64,000 bases of DNA from Todiramphus chloris collaris. Its lineage: Eukaryota; Chordata; Aves; Coraciiformes; Alcedinidae. Both the position numbers and the translations under genes were made by a program. The stretch is from the NCBI GenBank assembly GCA_025345505.1, contig JANVCC010000011.1, positions 13,311,928 through 13,375,927 on the forward strand. The letters run 5' to 3'. The notes beneath the pieces are model-generated. The model was not told the DNA's origin. It worked only from the letters and a program-made list of their open reading frames with translations, and did not search any database. Each line of letters starts with the position of its first letter. Position 1 is the stretch's first letter. Positions 18,572 through 32,298 of the stretch are shown here, piece after piece.

Positions 18572-20780
18572 TCTCCATTTACCTAGCAGGCTGTATTAAA
18601 AGTACAAGCACAGAAAGTTTGCTGTGAGTCCTCAGGTTGAGGTACATGTGAAAACTCTGCAGACATGTTTAGGGTGAGTAGATGTCTTCTCTCCTGAGAA
18701 GAGACTTACAGGAGCAAAGCTTTGATTTGTGAAAATGTTTTCTTTTTGTTCTTAGTTCACACACAATTTTTCACATCCTGAACCTTCTGTGGAGTAACAA
18801 GTCTTAAAAAGGTCAGTCATGGGCTCAAAGTATTTTCACCCATGAATCTGCCATTACATTGCAAGGTTTGCACACACACTTGGAAAACAAAGAGAAGCAA
18901 AGCAGCAACGCAATTACTAAATCCTATTTAAGCCTGATTTTTAAGGGCTTCTTTTTATTGAAGGTAGGATGTTGTCTCCTGCAGTTTTGTAGGAAGCTAT
19001 GTGAGAGATTGTCTTAAATTTTCTCTTCATTCTTTGCATGACAGGTAAATCACAGGGAGTTGGTGTTTTTTTTTTTTTAAGTCCCATTCTTCATTGTGCA
19101 TTTCAAACACGTGTCAATGAATTTACAGACCAAGAATAAATTGTTTGCCAGAGTTAATATTCTCTGGTGAACAGCTCATTTCAGCCCTAATTAAGTTCTT
19201 AGGGACATTTCAGTAGAAAATGTAAACAATTCGTATTATACATGTACCTTCATCATCACATTAGAATGTTGTACATTTGTCCTCTTAAAACATAGGCAAC
19301 TGCAATGGAACAATTATGTAAAGACAAAGCAGAGTGGAAAACACTGACACAACTCTCTCTCCATCTATCTTAGCAAAACAGTTCAGTGACATCAATCTCC
19401 TCCTTTGAGAAGACTAACCTATGCCTACCTCAGTAAAATACACAAATCTGCAAAATGTGCAGATATCTGGGAAAAAAAATTGCTGCAATAAGCACTCTCA
19501 AATTTTAGATACATCACAAAATGCACTTTCCTATTATTGTAAGTAATAATGTCAACAATCTATTTTTATGCCTACACATAGGCATTTTAACTTGTAATAA
19601 TTTAATCATAGAACAATACAGCAAAATAAAATAAGTAGCACTCTCATAAAAATTCAAAGAACTCCCAAAAACCTGGATTTGTTCACAGGATGACATTTTC
19701 CCTCTACTTCAAGAAGCTGACATATTTGTAACCTGGCCATTGCTAGGTGGCACTGTGACACTGATATGTAGTTAGGGGTAACATGGGTGGGACTAGTGAA
19801 GTTGTTTCCTGGTCATGCCATGATCAGATAGGTGGTGCACGACTAGCACTCATCTAGTCCTGCAGCCATGGATGATTACAGACATACTTTGTGTGTAGGA
19901 CACTAGATACTCGAATTTACCAGGTATTTCCTTCATCTTTTGGGTGCTATCTGAAGCCACTTATGTAACCTTGTAAGAAGTAGGAAATTTTTTTCTAGGT
20001 GACCAGATTTACCAGAATCACACGAATATCTGCCAGAGTTCCTATTGTTGTAAATAATGAATGTCAATATAGTCCATCTCCTATTTTCTCTGCTTACATT
20101 TTCACTGTTCTAAACAAAAAAGGATTGTGAATATGTCTCAGTGACGTATAGCAAATAGGATTCCTACACTTTGTTTGTTTTTTTGGGTTTTTTTAAAACT
20201 CTATCTGCAACAAAATCTCTATCTGGTTGAAATGACAGACATCTTGGACACCTTACTTTCTATACTTTTTTCAAGGTCCTGGCAAAGAGAAATCTAGAGC
20301 ATAAGGGGTTGACAGACTGAACTTCATGTGCACATGCTTTTCAAGGATGTTTTAATTCCTTGTAATGTATTTTGTTTTGTTTACATAAGGAAAGAGACAT
20401 CAGGACTGACAGTATTGTAGTACATTAGTTCAGTGATGGCATAGCCACTTTATGGAGTTGAGCTCCAGAGAACCGGAGTAACGTAGTCATAAATCAGACC
20501 AAATGCGCTCCTACCTGGGCACATTGCAGCTGTTCAGAGAGTTGCAGGATTTCCTTAGCTCCCACTTCAGATAGTTCTCCACTTCATAGGCACTCCAAAA
20601 AAAACATGTTTCAAAAGGGAAAATGGTTCTTTCAAGTGCCATAATGCATGGAGTCTCAGACACAGAGAGTCTGATGCCACATGCTCACTGAGAAATGAGA
20701 TTTCTGAAACAAATCTGAAGTTTCCTTCTCATTTTGTCCTGATTACAATTTTTTGGCTTGCTAACGTTCTCCCAAGGCTC

Positions 20781-20815
20781 AATAAATAAATAAATAAATA
20801 CATAAATAAATAAAA
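20781..20815. repeat. (AAAT)n microsatellite
   Basis: AATA/AAAT units with one CATA interruption. Confidence 0.93.
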
Positions 20816-22763
20816 TCAGATATTTCAAAAGGATTCAATGGAAATGTATAATATCATCACTGATTGTTTCAAATAGCTGACTAGAATGAAGGTATCTGGA
20901 CCTTTTCCTGCTACCTCTTCCTGTCTTTCTGCCCTAGATAGTCACTGGCTATAATTTATTTAACACGTCCTATGAAAATATGATCTAGGGTTTTTTTATT
21001 ATTTTATTAGTCAGCAAACTGAGAAATAGCTTAATATAATGTCTTGGTTTCATCATAAAGGTTTGCAGATTTATTAATTGTTTTTATTTTATACCTGTTC
21101 ATCAGCTAATAAAGTTAAAGTAGGCAGCTGCCCAGTGCTGAGCAGTGGTGGAGCAGCCAACACAACCAGTAAGTTGATGCTAAAAGACAAACTATTCACC
21201 TTAGATCTTACAGTAAAATTAAATTACCTTCCCAACATTGCATCTAAATATCCATTGCTATCACTCACAGTGATTTTGAGTCATATATGAACTTTGCAAG
21301 AAAAGCACACTATTAATTCTGTGAAGTTACTAGTGTTGAGTGAATATTCATAATATATGAACTTAAGCATATTCATCATTTCATGGGTATTTTTATTAGC
21401 ATATTTTGACATAACTGCATTTTCTTGAGAAGATAAGAAAACAAAATGACTAAAAACACCTTTATAAGAAAGAACACATGCCTAGTTGAAATAGTGGAAG
21501 AAAAACTTTACCACCTTCACTTTTACAAAAAAACTGCAGATGTAATATGAATAAACAAATAAAAGTCTGTAAGAATTACTGACTCTAGTGTCAACTGCAG
21601 CATCTTGTCACCAGCCACAATTTGTTTAGGGGATTTAGTTTCTTTAATTTTATTTCCTTACTTTGCTCATCTCATGAGGAGCTGTCTGTCCATAAGAAGA
21701 GTGCACAACACAACTCAAGCAGGAACCATCCCTTCCTGAGAGTGATATTCAAAGTTAATAGTGATAAGCATCTCAGTAAAGCACTTTGTTAATAAAGCTC
21801 TCAGCTGGCCTTCTGTAATCCTGAAAACAACCATAGCTGAGTTGAAATGCTCTGTAGTTCCTATTGAATATATGCAAATGCGTTGAAAACATAAATGTAT
21901 ATTTACCAACTTTAAAATATACTGCATTGGTGGAACAAAACAAGAAAGTGCCATTTTAGGATTTGGATCATTCTTCTGAATTTGCTTGATGGTTGGTAAA
22001 AGTCAAAACTAATTCTACTCAAGTCATCAGAATTAACACTATATATAACTGGTGCAAAAAAAAGAGCAGAATCAGGCCCAGAATTTGTGAACATGGATTT
22101 CTGGTTATTCTACAATTTAACTGAAGATTCAGCATCATTGCCTTTTCCAAATGTTCATTACTATTGCCATATAAACCATAGATTAACATATGCATTCTTA
22201 TAGAGGCTTTCTTTAAGGATACAGATATGACTAAAAACTGGAAAATATGCCTCTTCCTTTATACACTTAGCTCAAAATCACTGAAGTTATAATAGAAGCA
22301 CTAAAGTTAAATAGAGATACATCAACCTATATTTATGCCTACTGTATATTAAATATTTTACCTAAAGAGATTAACTTATATTTATTTTTTAAAAAAATGG
22401 GTCATAGCTAAAAGCACCTGCATTTTGTAGTAATACTATACACATTGCTGAGAAGAAAGATAGTCGTGATTAAAATGTTACCTAGTTTCAGTGTATATTA
22501 CTTTAAAAAGAACATGTTTATGTTATCCTAACTTTTTGAAAATTCACCAAGCCTGGTATATAAAACTGAACAGCTTATTGTAACAAGTATAACATATTAA
22601 ACATTTTTGTATTTTCATCAATCTTTATTCTTACAGGAGAAAAAACATCACTCACTAAATATGAATGCTGCACATGTTAGCAATAGAAATATTGATTTTT
22701 GTAACTTTGATTGCACTTGCCTTAACTTTTCCACACATATATACAAACACAAATAACACACAA

Positions 22764-22799
22764 GGCGGGGCGGGGGTGGGGGGGGTGGGGGGAGGGGAG
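22764..22799 (+). repeat. G-rich tract, G-quadruplex candidate
   Basis: Five runs of four or more G (22767-22770, 22772-22776, 22778-22785, 22787-22792, 22794-22797) are separated by single C, T or A bases. This far exceeds the usual four-run, short-loop rule for G-quadruplexes. Confidence 0.85.
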
Positions 22800-23414
22800 A
22801 GAGCATTAAGGGAAATAAAATCCACAGAAGTAGGCAAGTTTTTCATTATTTAATGAATAATGACATATGAGCATATTCACTAGAATCCTTGTAAAGAGCA
22901 CATGATGCTGTAGGTTTGTTAAAGCACAAGGTGTACTTTGTCTAGATTAAAAACACAAAAAGGAAAAAAAAAAAATTGGTGTGACTTTGATTTAGGCTTA
23001 AAAAAGTTGGATGTTTAAAAAAATCTTTATTACTTGCATATGAATATTTTTGTATCATAATATCTGAAGAAGGTTTTAAAAAAAACAAACAAAAAAAAAC
23101 CCTACTTGCTTTATGGTGTGCAAATTTTAGAGAAAAATAAACAGGGTATGTGTCCAGTTTGTAAAAAATTGTTCTCCTTTCAAGATTACTCTTTCACTGG
23201 CTAAATGCAAGGTATGACAACTTGAAATACTTTTTTTTTGTGAACTGACAAAGAAAAAATAAAGCAATGTGAATAATTTGCGTATGCAAACTTTTTTTAA
23301 AGAAAATCATTGCTAATAGCAATACAAATTTAACAGCATGATACAGAAGGCTTTGAAGATTACAGTTTAGTGATTTGACTTGCAGGACATACTGGGCCAG
23401 AGCATACGCATTGG

Positions 23415-23462
23415 GTAAACTGGGACAGCTCCACTGGAGACAATGGAGTTGCTCCAGTTTAC
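23415..23462. repeat. 48-bp imperfect hairpin, probable old interspersed repeat
   Basis: Left arm GTAAACTGGGACAGCTCCA (23415-23433) pairs with right arm TGGAGTTGCTCCAGTTTAC (23444-23462) at 16 of 19 positions around a 10-bp loop. The following CAGCTGAGAACCT extends a wording I associate with ancient amniote repeats of the type 'TGGAG..(N)..CCAGTTTACACCAGCTGAGGA'. I cannot name the family. Confidence 0.65.
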
Positions 23463-25689
23463 AGCAGCTGAGAACCTAACCTTTTGCTTAAGAATACTTT
23501 TACAGTAAATATACCTCCATTAATATTTTCTTTCTTGTTGTTTTCTTGCTCTGCTGTTTTATTCCTTAAAGATATTTCTTTAGTACATATAAATTAGATG
23601 CCTATTCCTTTTTTCTTAAAAACATGAAATGTTATGGATTTACTCATAGTAAAGCAAGTAGTACAGTCTCATAACTCTCTGAAGGAAAGATTTACTACTG
23701 CATTGCTCAAGCTGTATCACTGTTTAATTCCACTGGAACCACAGAGTGACAGAGGAATAGAGTAACATGTCAGTGAATAATTTTTTTTAACAGTGTTTAT
23801 GTGTGGTGTGTGTGAGGTGAGTGGAAGACCCTGACTGATATAGCAACTGTAGTGGAATAGAAGTAGCTCAAATCACAGCAATGTTGTCATTGTACAAATG
23901 AAAGCTAACAAGAAAATCTCCAAAAAGACATTACTGACAACCTGGATGAAAGCATTTCTTTCTGAAGTTTGATGAATATGAAATCATACCTGGGCCAGGA
24001 CAAATTCCATTCTTGGTTTTCTGAATGGACTATAAGCTCTGTAGTTCTCAACTGCAGTGGCATAAATCAGGAGTGTCATTATCGAAGGCAATGGATTTAA
24101 ACCCATGTTATACCAGTCACATGAACTCAAATCACTGCCTTTTTGGGTTTCCTATGTGCTTGGCTCTTTGAAAGACACAAGAAATACTCAAATTGGTTTC
24201 ATTTTTTCATTATTAAACACTTCTGTGACACAAAAATCTGGGGCCTTGCAATAAGAGACAGGCACCAGGGCACAGCAACTCATATGCTGTTGATCATATG
24301 CCATAGAGAGAGCTTAAGCAAGCAAAAGAGCTAGCAATCTTGCTCCAGAGGCCCAGGCCATAGATCACCCTTTGACTTTGTAGCTCATGAGTATTACAAG
24401 ATTTTTAAGACATTACAACTGGATTAGATCACCTTCAGTAATTCATGTTTAAATTCACTATTAATATACCCACCATATTTTTACACCTGCATTCTGGAGC
24501 CTGAAGTCAAGGTGACCTATATTACAAAATACTGTTTCTACAGAGTCACCTTTTTGAACTTTAAGCCTGTTTGCTGAATCTAATTCTCATGAGATTTTTA
24601 TCTTTGCTATACAAAATATCAGTAAGATCACCTGATTAAGTGATTATGGTTTCAGCAGCATGATTAATTTGCCTGGTATGGTGTCAAGAAATGCATTTAG
24701 CATTCTGTTAGGCATCGTAAGAATTATGATTACTTAACTACCAGCATGCTAAGTGCACAGAAATATGGTATCCACTCTAAATTCAAAATGTACTTATGTA
24801 TATTTAGTTACATTTTTAAAGTATTGCTATTAAACAGATATTAATAAAAAAAAATTAAGAACACAAAGCTCTATGCTTTACTGCATTACTCCACATTCTT
24901 CACAATTCCTAGACTCATGACTGAGACAAGTACAAATGCAGAAATTTTATTAATGCAAAAATCATGTATATATAAACAGAGTGAGAAGCCACATAGGGCT
25001 GCATGTTTGAAGAGGGACAATCACAGGAAAAAGTAAGTAAACAAAAAGATTGCTTGGAAGAGCACATAAGTCCTGGTTCAAAAAAAAAATAAGTAAAGAG
25101 AGAAAGACAGACACAGAGACACACAGAAAGATAGAGAAAAAAAGCTCCTGCTAATTGATTAATTATTAATCAATGTCATTAACAGATTAAACTATAGATT
25201 GTCCCTCTCCTTTGTGAACACTTATTTCCCTTTCGTATTTTTTTCTAATGTGCTTTTTTTATTCGTTATTTGTTTTGGGTTTTTTTCTCATATTTACTTT
25301 TTATAGATAACTGAATTTCATAATTAATGAAAAGATATGCTTCTTTTAAGTACTAGGTTTAACTTCTTAGGAATTCAGTGTGATATCTGTAATTGAAACA
25401 TAGGTTCTTGAACAGAGCTGTGAAATGCAACTACTGACATGTTTGTGAGCCTTTGTGTTTACTACTGTGACAGGGAGATCAGAATGCCATTTGAAATAAT
25501 ACATACATAATTGAAAATTAAATGTTCAGGTATTTATAGTATCCAATGAAGTATAAATAAAGCTGTTGTTTGCAAGAGCTGTTTTATTTCAACCGGAAGG
25601 CGATATACAAGGGCTTCTGTTAAACAACCTTCTAAGAATCATAAAAGACATCCTGATAGTCATATACCACAAAAGGTGATGCTGAGAAT

Positions 25690-25756
25690 AAAAAAAAAAA
25701 AAAAGAAAAAAAAAAAAAAAACCCCAAACCAACAACAACAAAAAAGACATTACAAT
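25690..25756. repeat. A-rich simple sequence
   Basis: Long A runs interrupted by G, followed by CCCCAAACC and AAC repeats. Confidence 0.9.
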
Positions 25757-26959
25757 GCAAGGTAGATCTGTAATTGCAGTTCAAGTTTTCAAATTCTCTC
25801 CAAAAGTTCTGGGAAACATCTTCACCTGAAATAGACTCATGGATTACATACAGGCTTGTTTCAAAACTCAGAGAAAGCAAATGTCAAAAGTAAAATGATC
25901 AGTAAGCATATTTTTCAGTGGAACAGGAACTATAGTACTTCAAATTACGCTAACAGAGAAGGTAACAACATAGAAGTGATGTCTAAATGCTTTGTCTAGA
26001 GGCTGAACAATAGCTCCAGAACATTAATCAAAGATCTTTAAAGTGCTTTACTTTCCAGTTACATTTAGCCTTCATTCTTTTAAATCAATATGAATGCCAC
26101 AAAACCAAGTAATTATTCTTTCAGGTTATGAATGCTGACGAACCTTAACTCATTTAGTATATTCTCCATACTTATATTGAAGAGGGATATGCACTAAGCA
26201 AGGTAAAGCTAGGACAAAACCTGTGCCCTTTATGGTTACCTTATATGGCACTCCCATTTCTGTCTTGAGAAATTAGATATTGACTATCATCAGATTTAGC
26301 ATTGGCTATGGAGGAGACATCTGTCAGAAGCTACACAGCCCAAATATTTGATATGGGAACATACTGTGGCTTCTCTCTCAGCAGTACTGGATATGCTGCC
26401 ACCATCCACAAAAATTTTTGTTCTCCAGTGAGCATCATCCTGCACCACATAGTAGTATCACATGTACTGGAAAGAATGAAAAGAGTACAAAAGCACAAAA
26501 GGAGGAATATACCATGAAAGACAATGCAAGAAAAAGAGCTATTCCTCATGCTCATTGACATCTCTTTCCATATGATAGATTTCTTGTTGCCTCCACCAGG
26601 CCTTGATCAGTCTGACTCCAGACAGATGAGATAGACAATGCCGACCCACACCATTTGAACTCCTGCATGCAGTGATAGTTCAGCCACCTGCATGTTCTCT
26701 ACTGCAATAGGTGACTTCCTCCAAGTTACCTTCCAAAACTCAATAGGATGTAGCTACTAACAGTATGCTCTACTTGGCCATAGCATTTCATGTACTATCA
26801 ATACACTACATTATTTTGCTGTCTTTTGGGAGGATAGTTTTTGCTTTTCACATCCTGCTTGCTTTAATACATCTAGAAGGGAATTCTCATTATGGAAAAT
26901 TGATTGTACAGTTAAGGATTGTATATTTGTTTGTGTATAAAAAAGTGAGTATTCAATGG

Positions 26960-27800
26960 TGTGGTGGGTTGACCCTGTCTAAATCCCAGGTGCCTGACAA
27001 AGCTGGTCTATCACTCCCTCTCCTCAGTAGGACAGGGGAGAGAAAATATAACAAAAGGCTTGTGGGCTGAGATAAGAACAGGGAGAGATTACTCAGCAAT
27101 TATCATTATGGGCAAAACAGACTCAACTTAAGAAAATTAGTTTAATATATTACTAGTAAAAATCAGAGTACAATAATAAGAAAATAAACCAAAAATCTTA
27201 AAATACCTTCCCTCACCTCTCCCTTCTCTCAGCTTCACTCCAGATTTTGTCTATCTCCTCCTCACCATCAGTGCAGGGGAAGGGGGAACAAGGGTTTTGA
27301 TCTGTTCATCATGTCAGCTCTGACGCTCCTTCCTCCTCGCACTCTGCTCCAGCGTGGGGTCCTTCCCACAGGACACAGTCCTCCACCAACTTGTCTGGCC
27401 TGAGTCCTTCCCATAGGCTAAAATATCTTCACAAGCTGCTCCAGCATGGGTCATTTCCACTGGTGTAGTCATTTAGGAACACACTGTTCCAACATGAGTC
27501 CCTCACAGGGTCTCAAGTCCTGCAAGCAAACCTGCACCAGCATGGGCTTCCCAGTGAGTTACAGCCTCCTTCAGACATCCACCTGCTCCAGTATGGAGTC
27601 CTCCATGGGCTGCAGTTGGGTATTGGCTCCACTATGGACCTGCATGGGCTGCAGTGGGACAGCCTGCCTCACCATGTTCTTCACCCTGGGCTGCTGGGGA
27701 ATCTGCTCCAGTGCCAGGAACACCTCCTCCCCATTGTTCTCCGGTGACCTTGGTGTCTGCCAAGTTGTTTCTCTCACTTACTCTCACTCCTGCACTAAAA
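26960..27800 (-). mobile_element. ERVL-like LTR, partial (copy A)
   Basis: An old endogenous-retrovirus LTR. The + strand start TGTGGTGGGTTGACCCTGTC is the complement of the LTR 3' end. It is related along most of its length to copy B at 32299-33384, but homology stops near 27797, so the LTR 5' end, including the promoter part, is missing or too diverged. The interior is built of imperfect units around CTGCTCCAGCATGGG and CATGGGCTGCAG. The minus orientation is inferred from copy B. No internal retroviral genes adjoin it. Confidence 0.75.
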
Positions 27801-28430
27801 AGCAGCAGACCCTCAAAAACTATGCTTCCATCCTTAGTAACTTTGTAGAAGTTGCCTCGGTCTCTCTGGTAAATAATTAGCATTTTTAAGCAGATTAAAT
27901 AAATATTTATATAATAGATTAGAAGAGGTTTCAAGGACTTATTACTGTCTCTCTTTGTTGTACATAGGATGGAATGGCTCTGATCTAATCTCCTGAGTAC
28001 ATAATGCATTTTATAACTTTTAATTAAAAATGGAAGAAGTGGAAATTCTTTTAAACAAATACTGAAATATCATCAAGGATGTGATTCAAAAGTGACAAAA
28101 CCATCAGAAAAAACAAAACAAAACAAAAAACACCAAAATAAGCAGAAAAAAAAAACCCACAACCAACCAATCAAAACCAAATGAACAAAAAGCCAAACAC
28201 CCCAAACACAAAAACCACTAAAAAAACAGTCAAACAGACAGATATTCCATCCTTGATTCCTATTTTCTTTCTAAGATAAAATGCCAGTTGCTGAAGTTTC
28301 CCTTCAGAGTTTGTCCTTTGAGGCTGAGAAATGCGGTTTGGCCTTCAAACTTACATGGACCACTCTACAAAAACTATCTTGATCTGAAGCTGAATCAACT
28401 TTAAGTAAATAGTTTTTAAGATTTTCCCTC
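27801..28430. other. Spacer with A/C-rich low-complexity stretch
   Basis: A tract at 28108-28232 is nearly free of G and T, made of AAACC and AACCA words. The rest is AT-rich with no recognised feature. Confidence 0.6.
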
Positions 28431-28797
28431 TGTCAGAGACGGTGGGAGAATTATGGCACTCAATGTGAGCAATCAGGAAAATCTCATTTTATTGTTAAGA
28501 CCAACACTCTTTTATACAGTTATTAATGAGGCTCATACATAGTGCAAAAGCAAGCTCATTATTGGTTAGGCTATAAAAAGTCAGACCTGCCCAGTTGCTT
28601 ATCTCTGTGGTCGTGCAGCTGGTGCAGCTCCTCATATCTTAAACCTCAGGCATCTTGTTGTTGTAGAACTCACATTCTCAAGGAACATTCTGACCTTGCT
28701 ATTCTGTTACACTGTCTGTGTTCTGTGCCTGTGCAGCTCCTCATCAGCAAGTCTCTGCATGGAAACGTGACCCTTACCCTGTAGCCACTCTTCCACA
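28431..28797 (-). mobile_element. Solo LTR of a class II-like endogenous retrovirus
   Basis: A 367-bp unit that begins TGTCAGAGACGG and ends TTCCACA on the + strand, giving TG...CA ends. The flanks are TCCCTC (28425-28430) and GCCCTC (28798-28803), a 6-bp target duplication with one mismatch, which is the length typical of class II (ERVK/alpharetrovirus-like) elements. On the minus strand it carries a TATAAAA box (28510-28516) followed about 20 bp later by AATAAA (28488-28493), then a short R/U5. That promoter and poly-A layout fixes the orientation. There is no internal gene on either side, so it is a recombination remnant. Confidence 0.82.
28488..28516 (-). promoter_or_regulatory. LTR TATA box and polyadenylation signal
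   Basis: On the minus strand TATAAAA (28516 to 28510) precedes AATAAA (28493 to 28488). The short spacing is like that of avian alpharetrovirus LTRs with very short R regions. Activity is not shown. Confidence 0.65.
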
Positions 28798-31700
28798 GCC
28801 CTCTAGTAGACTTTATACATCAGCAGAATCTGGAGCACAAATGTTAGTGTTATGGAGCCTTTATTTCAATGTGGAAAGAAATAGCTCTGTTCCTGGAGAG
28901 GCTATGCTCACAGATCAGGAATTAATGCAACTATGCATCCTTATATTAGTTTTAGTTAAAAAAATATCCACTAAGAAACAGCAGAAGATAATCTGGTTTT
29001 CCTCCTGACTCCTACTTGTAGGTGACTTAACCATAGGACAGAGAGACCTTCACCCTCCTTTCAAAACTATGAATGAATTTACAGTGGATGTGAAGTAATT
29101 TTCCCACCATTTCTTCAACTGGGAAATTATTTCTGCGGAAATGTTTTCTCTCTTGAGATCCTTGTTGTCTTAAAATACTTTGCAGGATGTGGCCACTGTA
29201 TAAAATAAGTTATGAAGCTGTGGAGTAAGTGTAAATCTCCTCTATGAGTTATGAAAAAGACACACTGCCCAAGAAGTCCAGACAAGTCAAAAAAAGGCCT
29301 GGTACCTGCTTCAGATAGTTAGTTCTTAGAAGGTGCCACTGAGTAGAAATAAAGGACAGTCACAAAATACTGCACTAGAGCAAACAGTACTGACTGTCAA
29401 GTCCAGCCTCGTGATGAACTTTATAAGGGTCTGTGGTTAGCAGTTATTTTTGATTATTGGGTTTTTTTGGCTTCAGTTCTTATAATCCCTCATCAATTTC
29501 CAGCCTTTAATTAAGTCTGAAGTTTTTCTGTTGTTTATGAATATTATTCTTAGACTTATTTATTGACAGTACATCCCAAAGCTGTAAATCAGAACCTTTT
29601 CTTAACACAGCTAAGATCAAAGGCACTGATGATCAGACTGTCCACCACAAGACTGATCTAAAGAGAGCTCCTTACCAGCCTCTCCTGACTGATAAAAAAA
29701 TTGCTTTTCAACATAATACAATATAATCTCCTTTATTTATTCTTTTATCAATTTATCTTTATTGAATAATAATTTCACATGCAACATCACATTAAATGTT
29801 TTACTTAAATCTGGTTTGACTAGATCTATTTTATTTCCATATTCTAGAAAACCAGAGGCCCTACCTGAAAGATGCTGCACAATGCATAGATGATAGACCC
29901 ACACTATTCAATTTCCTTTTTATTTGACTCCATATTTTTCAGTAATCTCTTCTAAAATATTCCAAAATGCCACCTACTGTTGATGATAAAGGAGTCTGTA
30001 CTCAGCCGTCACTTTTTTCTCCATTCTTCAATGTAAGTAGTAGAATCCCAATTCTTTAGCTGAGAAGTACAGTTATCAACTTCATAAATTTATTAACAAT
30101 TCTTACTATTTGGCCTAGATTTAATGTGCAGATTTTTTTTTACTTCTTGGATGGATATCTCCAGATTGAGTTTTACTTCAGTCTTGGATTTAGTAACTCC
30201 ATTTGCCTGCTGTCTTTCCCACTACCTTTAGGGATATTTGGCTAATGACCTTCATCAATCATAGCAGAAAAAAGGCAAAGCTTTGATTTACATTTGGGTT
30301 CACACTGTCACTGCCTTTGAACTTTGCTCCATGCTCATTGTGTAGCAGGGGTGGAGATGAAGGTGGGGTGTCTTTCTTGTTCTTTTCTATTTATAAGATT
30401 ATTTTTTTGATATACATTCATTTGAAAGTTCTAACTCAGTTTGACTTTTGCCGTTGTTGATTTTATCTGACCATGGAGACCTCTAAGTTCACTTTACAAG
30501 TATGTATCTCTTTTTTCCATTCCTTAGTGAGGATTTTGTTCATTCTTTCTGAGAATGGGATTTTCCCAATGAGTTTACAGCTCTTTCCTGTACTTTTTCC
30601 ACATATATTATCACAAGTCTTCCTCACTTTGGTCACCCTGAAATGATCAAATTAAACAGTGACTGGGCCCATTCTTTGCCCTGGGGCCAATGGGTACACC
30701 GATACTATTAAACTCTTTTGGCATCCAAAAGAGGTGCCTCATCCAAATTACCTATTAGGAATGGTCACGCAGATTTGCTCAGGCACTGACTAGGAGAGCC
30801 CTTGGTGGCCTAGAGCAAAATCATGCCAGAGATCCTTTTAACAATGTGAGAGTGAGATAATTGAGCACCACAGGCCATGTTTAATTAACTGTGTAGATAA
30901 GTCACTGTTCCCCAGTTCTTCCTTCACATTCACTGCAAAGAAGGGCAGAATGTTCCTAATTCTCAAAATCGTATGAGTTTCAAAGATTTTTGAGTATGTC
31001 TTAAAGTTTAAACACTCAGAAATAAATATTTTGGGATAATTTTACTCTTTTTTTTTCTTTTTTTTTTTTTTTAAAATAATGCCTAATCTTCCTGATTTCA
31101 AAAAAAAATCTGGAAAACACTAAGGAGCAATATATCATAAAAAAATTTCAACATATCTTGATTATGATGGAAAGTATTAATGTTGTATTCAAAAGTATAT
31201 AAAAAGTAGCTGCCTTCAGATCAATAGTATGATATCGTTGGTGGGTTGGGATTTTTTCATTTACCAGTGGAGAAGGAAAAATTAGCACTTACTACACACA
31301 CACAAAACTTTCCATAAATGGTATTCTGAACTCTGATTGTTATTTTCCTCTCATTTTTATACCAGTAGATTTAATCACAATTGAAGAAATAAGAAAGGTA
31401 TTTTCAATAGTTTCTTCTGCAATTTCAGTCAAACTACTGAGCTAATTTAACTATCTTCAGCTTTTTCCAGAGAAAACTGAATGGGCACATGAATCATATA
31501 CACTTCTCAAAGTCTGCAGCATTTTCTGATGTAAAATATCAGACCATAACAGGCTATGGATTAAATGAAAGCAAAAAACAACAGCAAAAGTAATATTTGG
31601 AATTGTGTTTTTTATTGGTTTGAAAGAACAGTCAACTGTAAGCAAAAAAATAGTAGAAAACAAAGGATGAGATTTATTGTGTGCCATCATATGAGACTCA

Positions 31701-32298
31701 GCTAATTCACAGATTGAATGAAAGATACATTATGAGTACTGTAATATGAGACAAAGCTGGTACATGATAGCAAATCTTTCACTTTGTGCTTGAAACGATC
31801 AGTGGGGCTTTTGAATATGGTTTTTTTTGTCATTTTTTTTCTACCCAATGAGCTTCTCCAAGATATGATTTAAGCCTTCCTGCTTACCATTGCAGAAAAA
31901 TATCATGATTTTTACTGGACGCACTATTTGATTGTGCTGGAAAGAATTTTTAATGTTTTGATCTGGTTTAACAGACAAAAAAAAAAAAAAAAATGAAACC
32001 ATGGCTTTGTTTCAGTATGTATATTTTCCCCTGAGACATTCTACAGCACTGGAATTACTGAGATCCTATATTGTGCACTGTACTAGTTACACTAGTAGCT
32101 TTCAAGACAAGTTTTGAGGACAGACTACTGAATATATTTTCTTTCAATTTTAACTGAATTTGCTGGATTGATGAATAAATATCTTATTTTATATATCTCT
32201 ATCCATGCCGCTACGGAGATTGTGATTATTTATTTATTTATTTACTTCGTTATTGTAGAGGTATTCCTGCAGAATCTTGCATTTTCTCTATATTTTCA
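28798..32298. other. Sequence between the solo LTR and LTR copy B
   Basis: AT-rich, with T runs (31049-31072), an A run (31977-31993) and TTTA repeats (32228-32245). No gag, pol or env-like frame was seen, so it is not the inside of a provirus bounded by LTR copies A and B. Confidence 0.6.

Larger units (their letters stand above)
18268..26959. other. Intergenic sequence, mostly unique
   Basis: AT-rich DNA with only simple repeats (18530, 20781, 25690), a G-rich tract (22764) and a hairpin-forming old repeat (23415), listed separately. Short open frames here look random. Conserved non-coding elements could be present but cannot be judged from one sequence. Confidence 0.5.
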
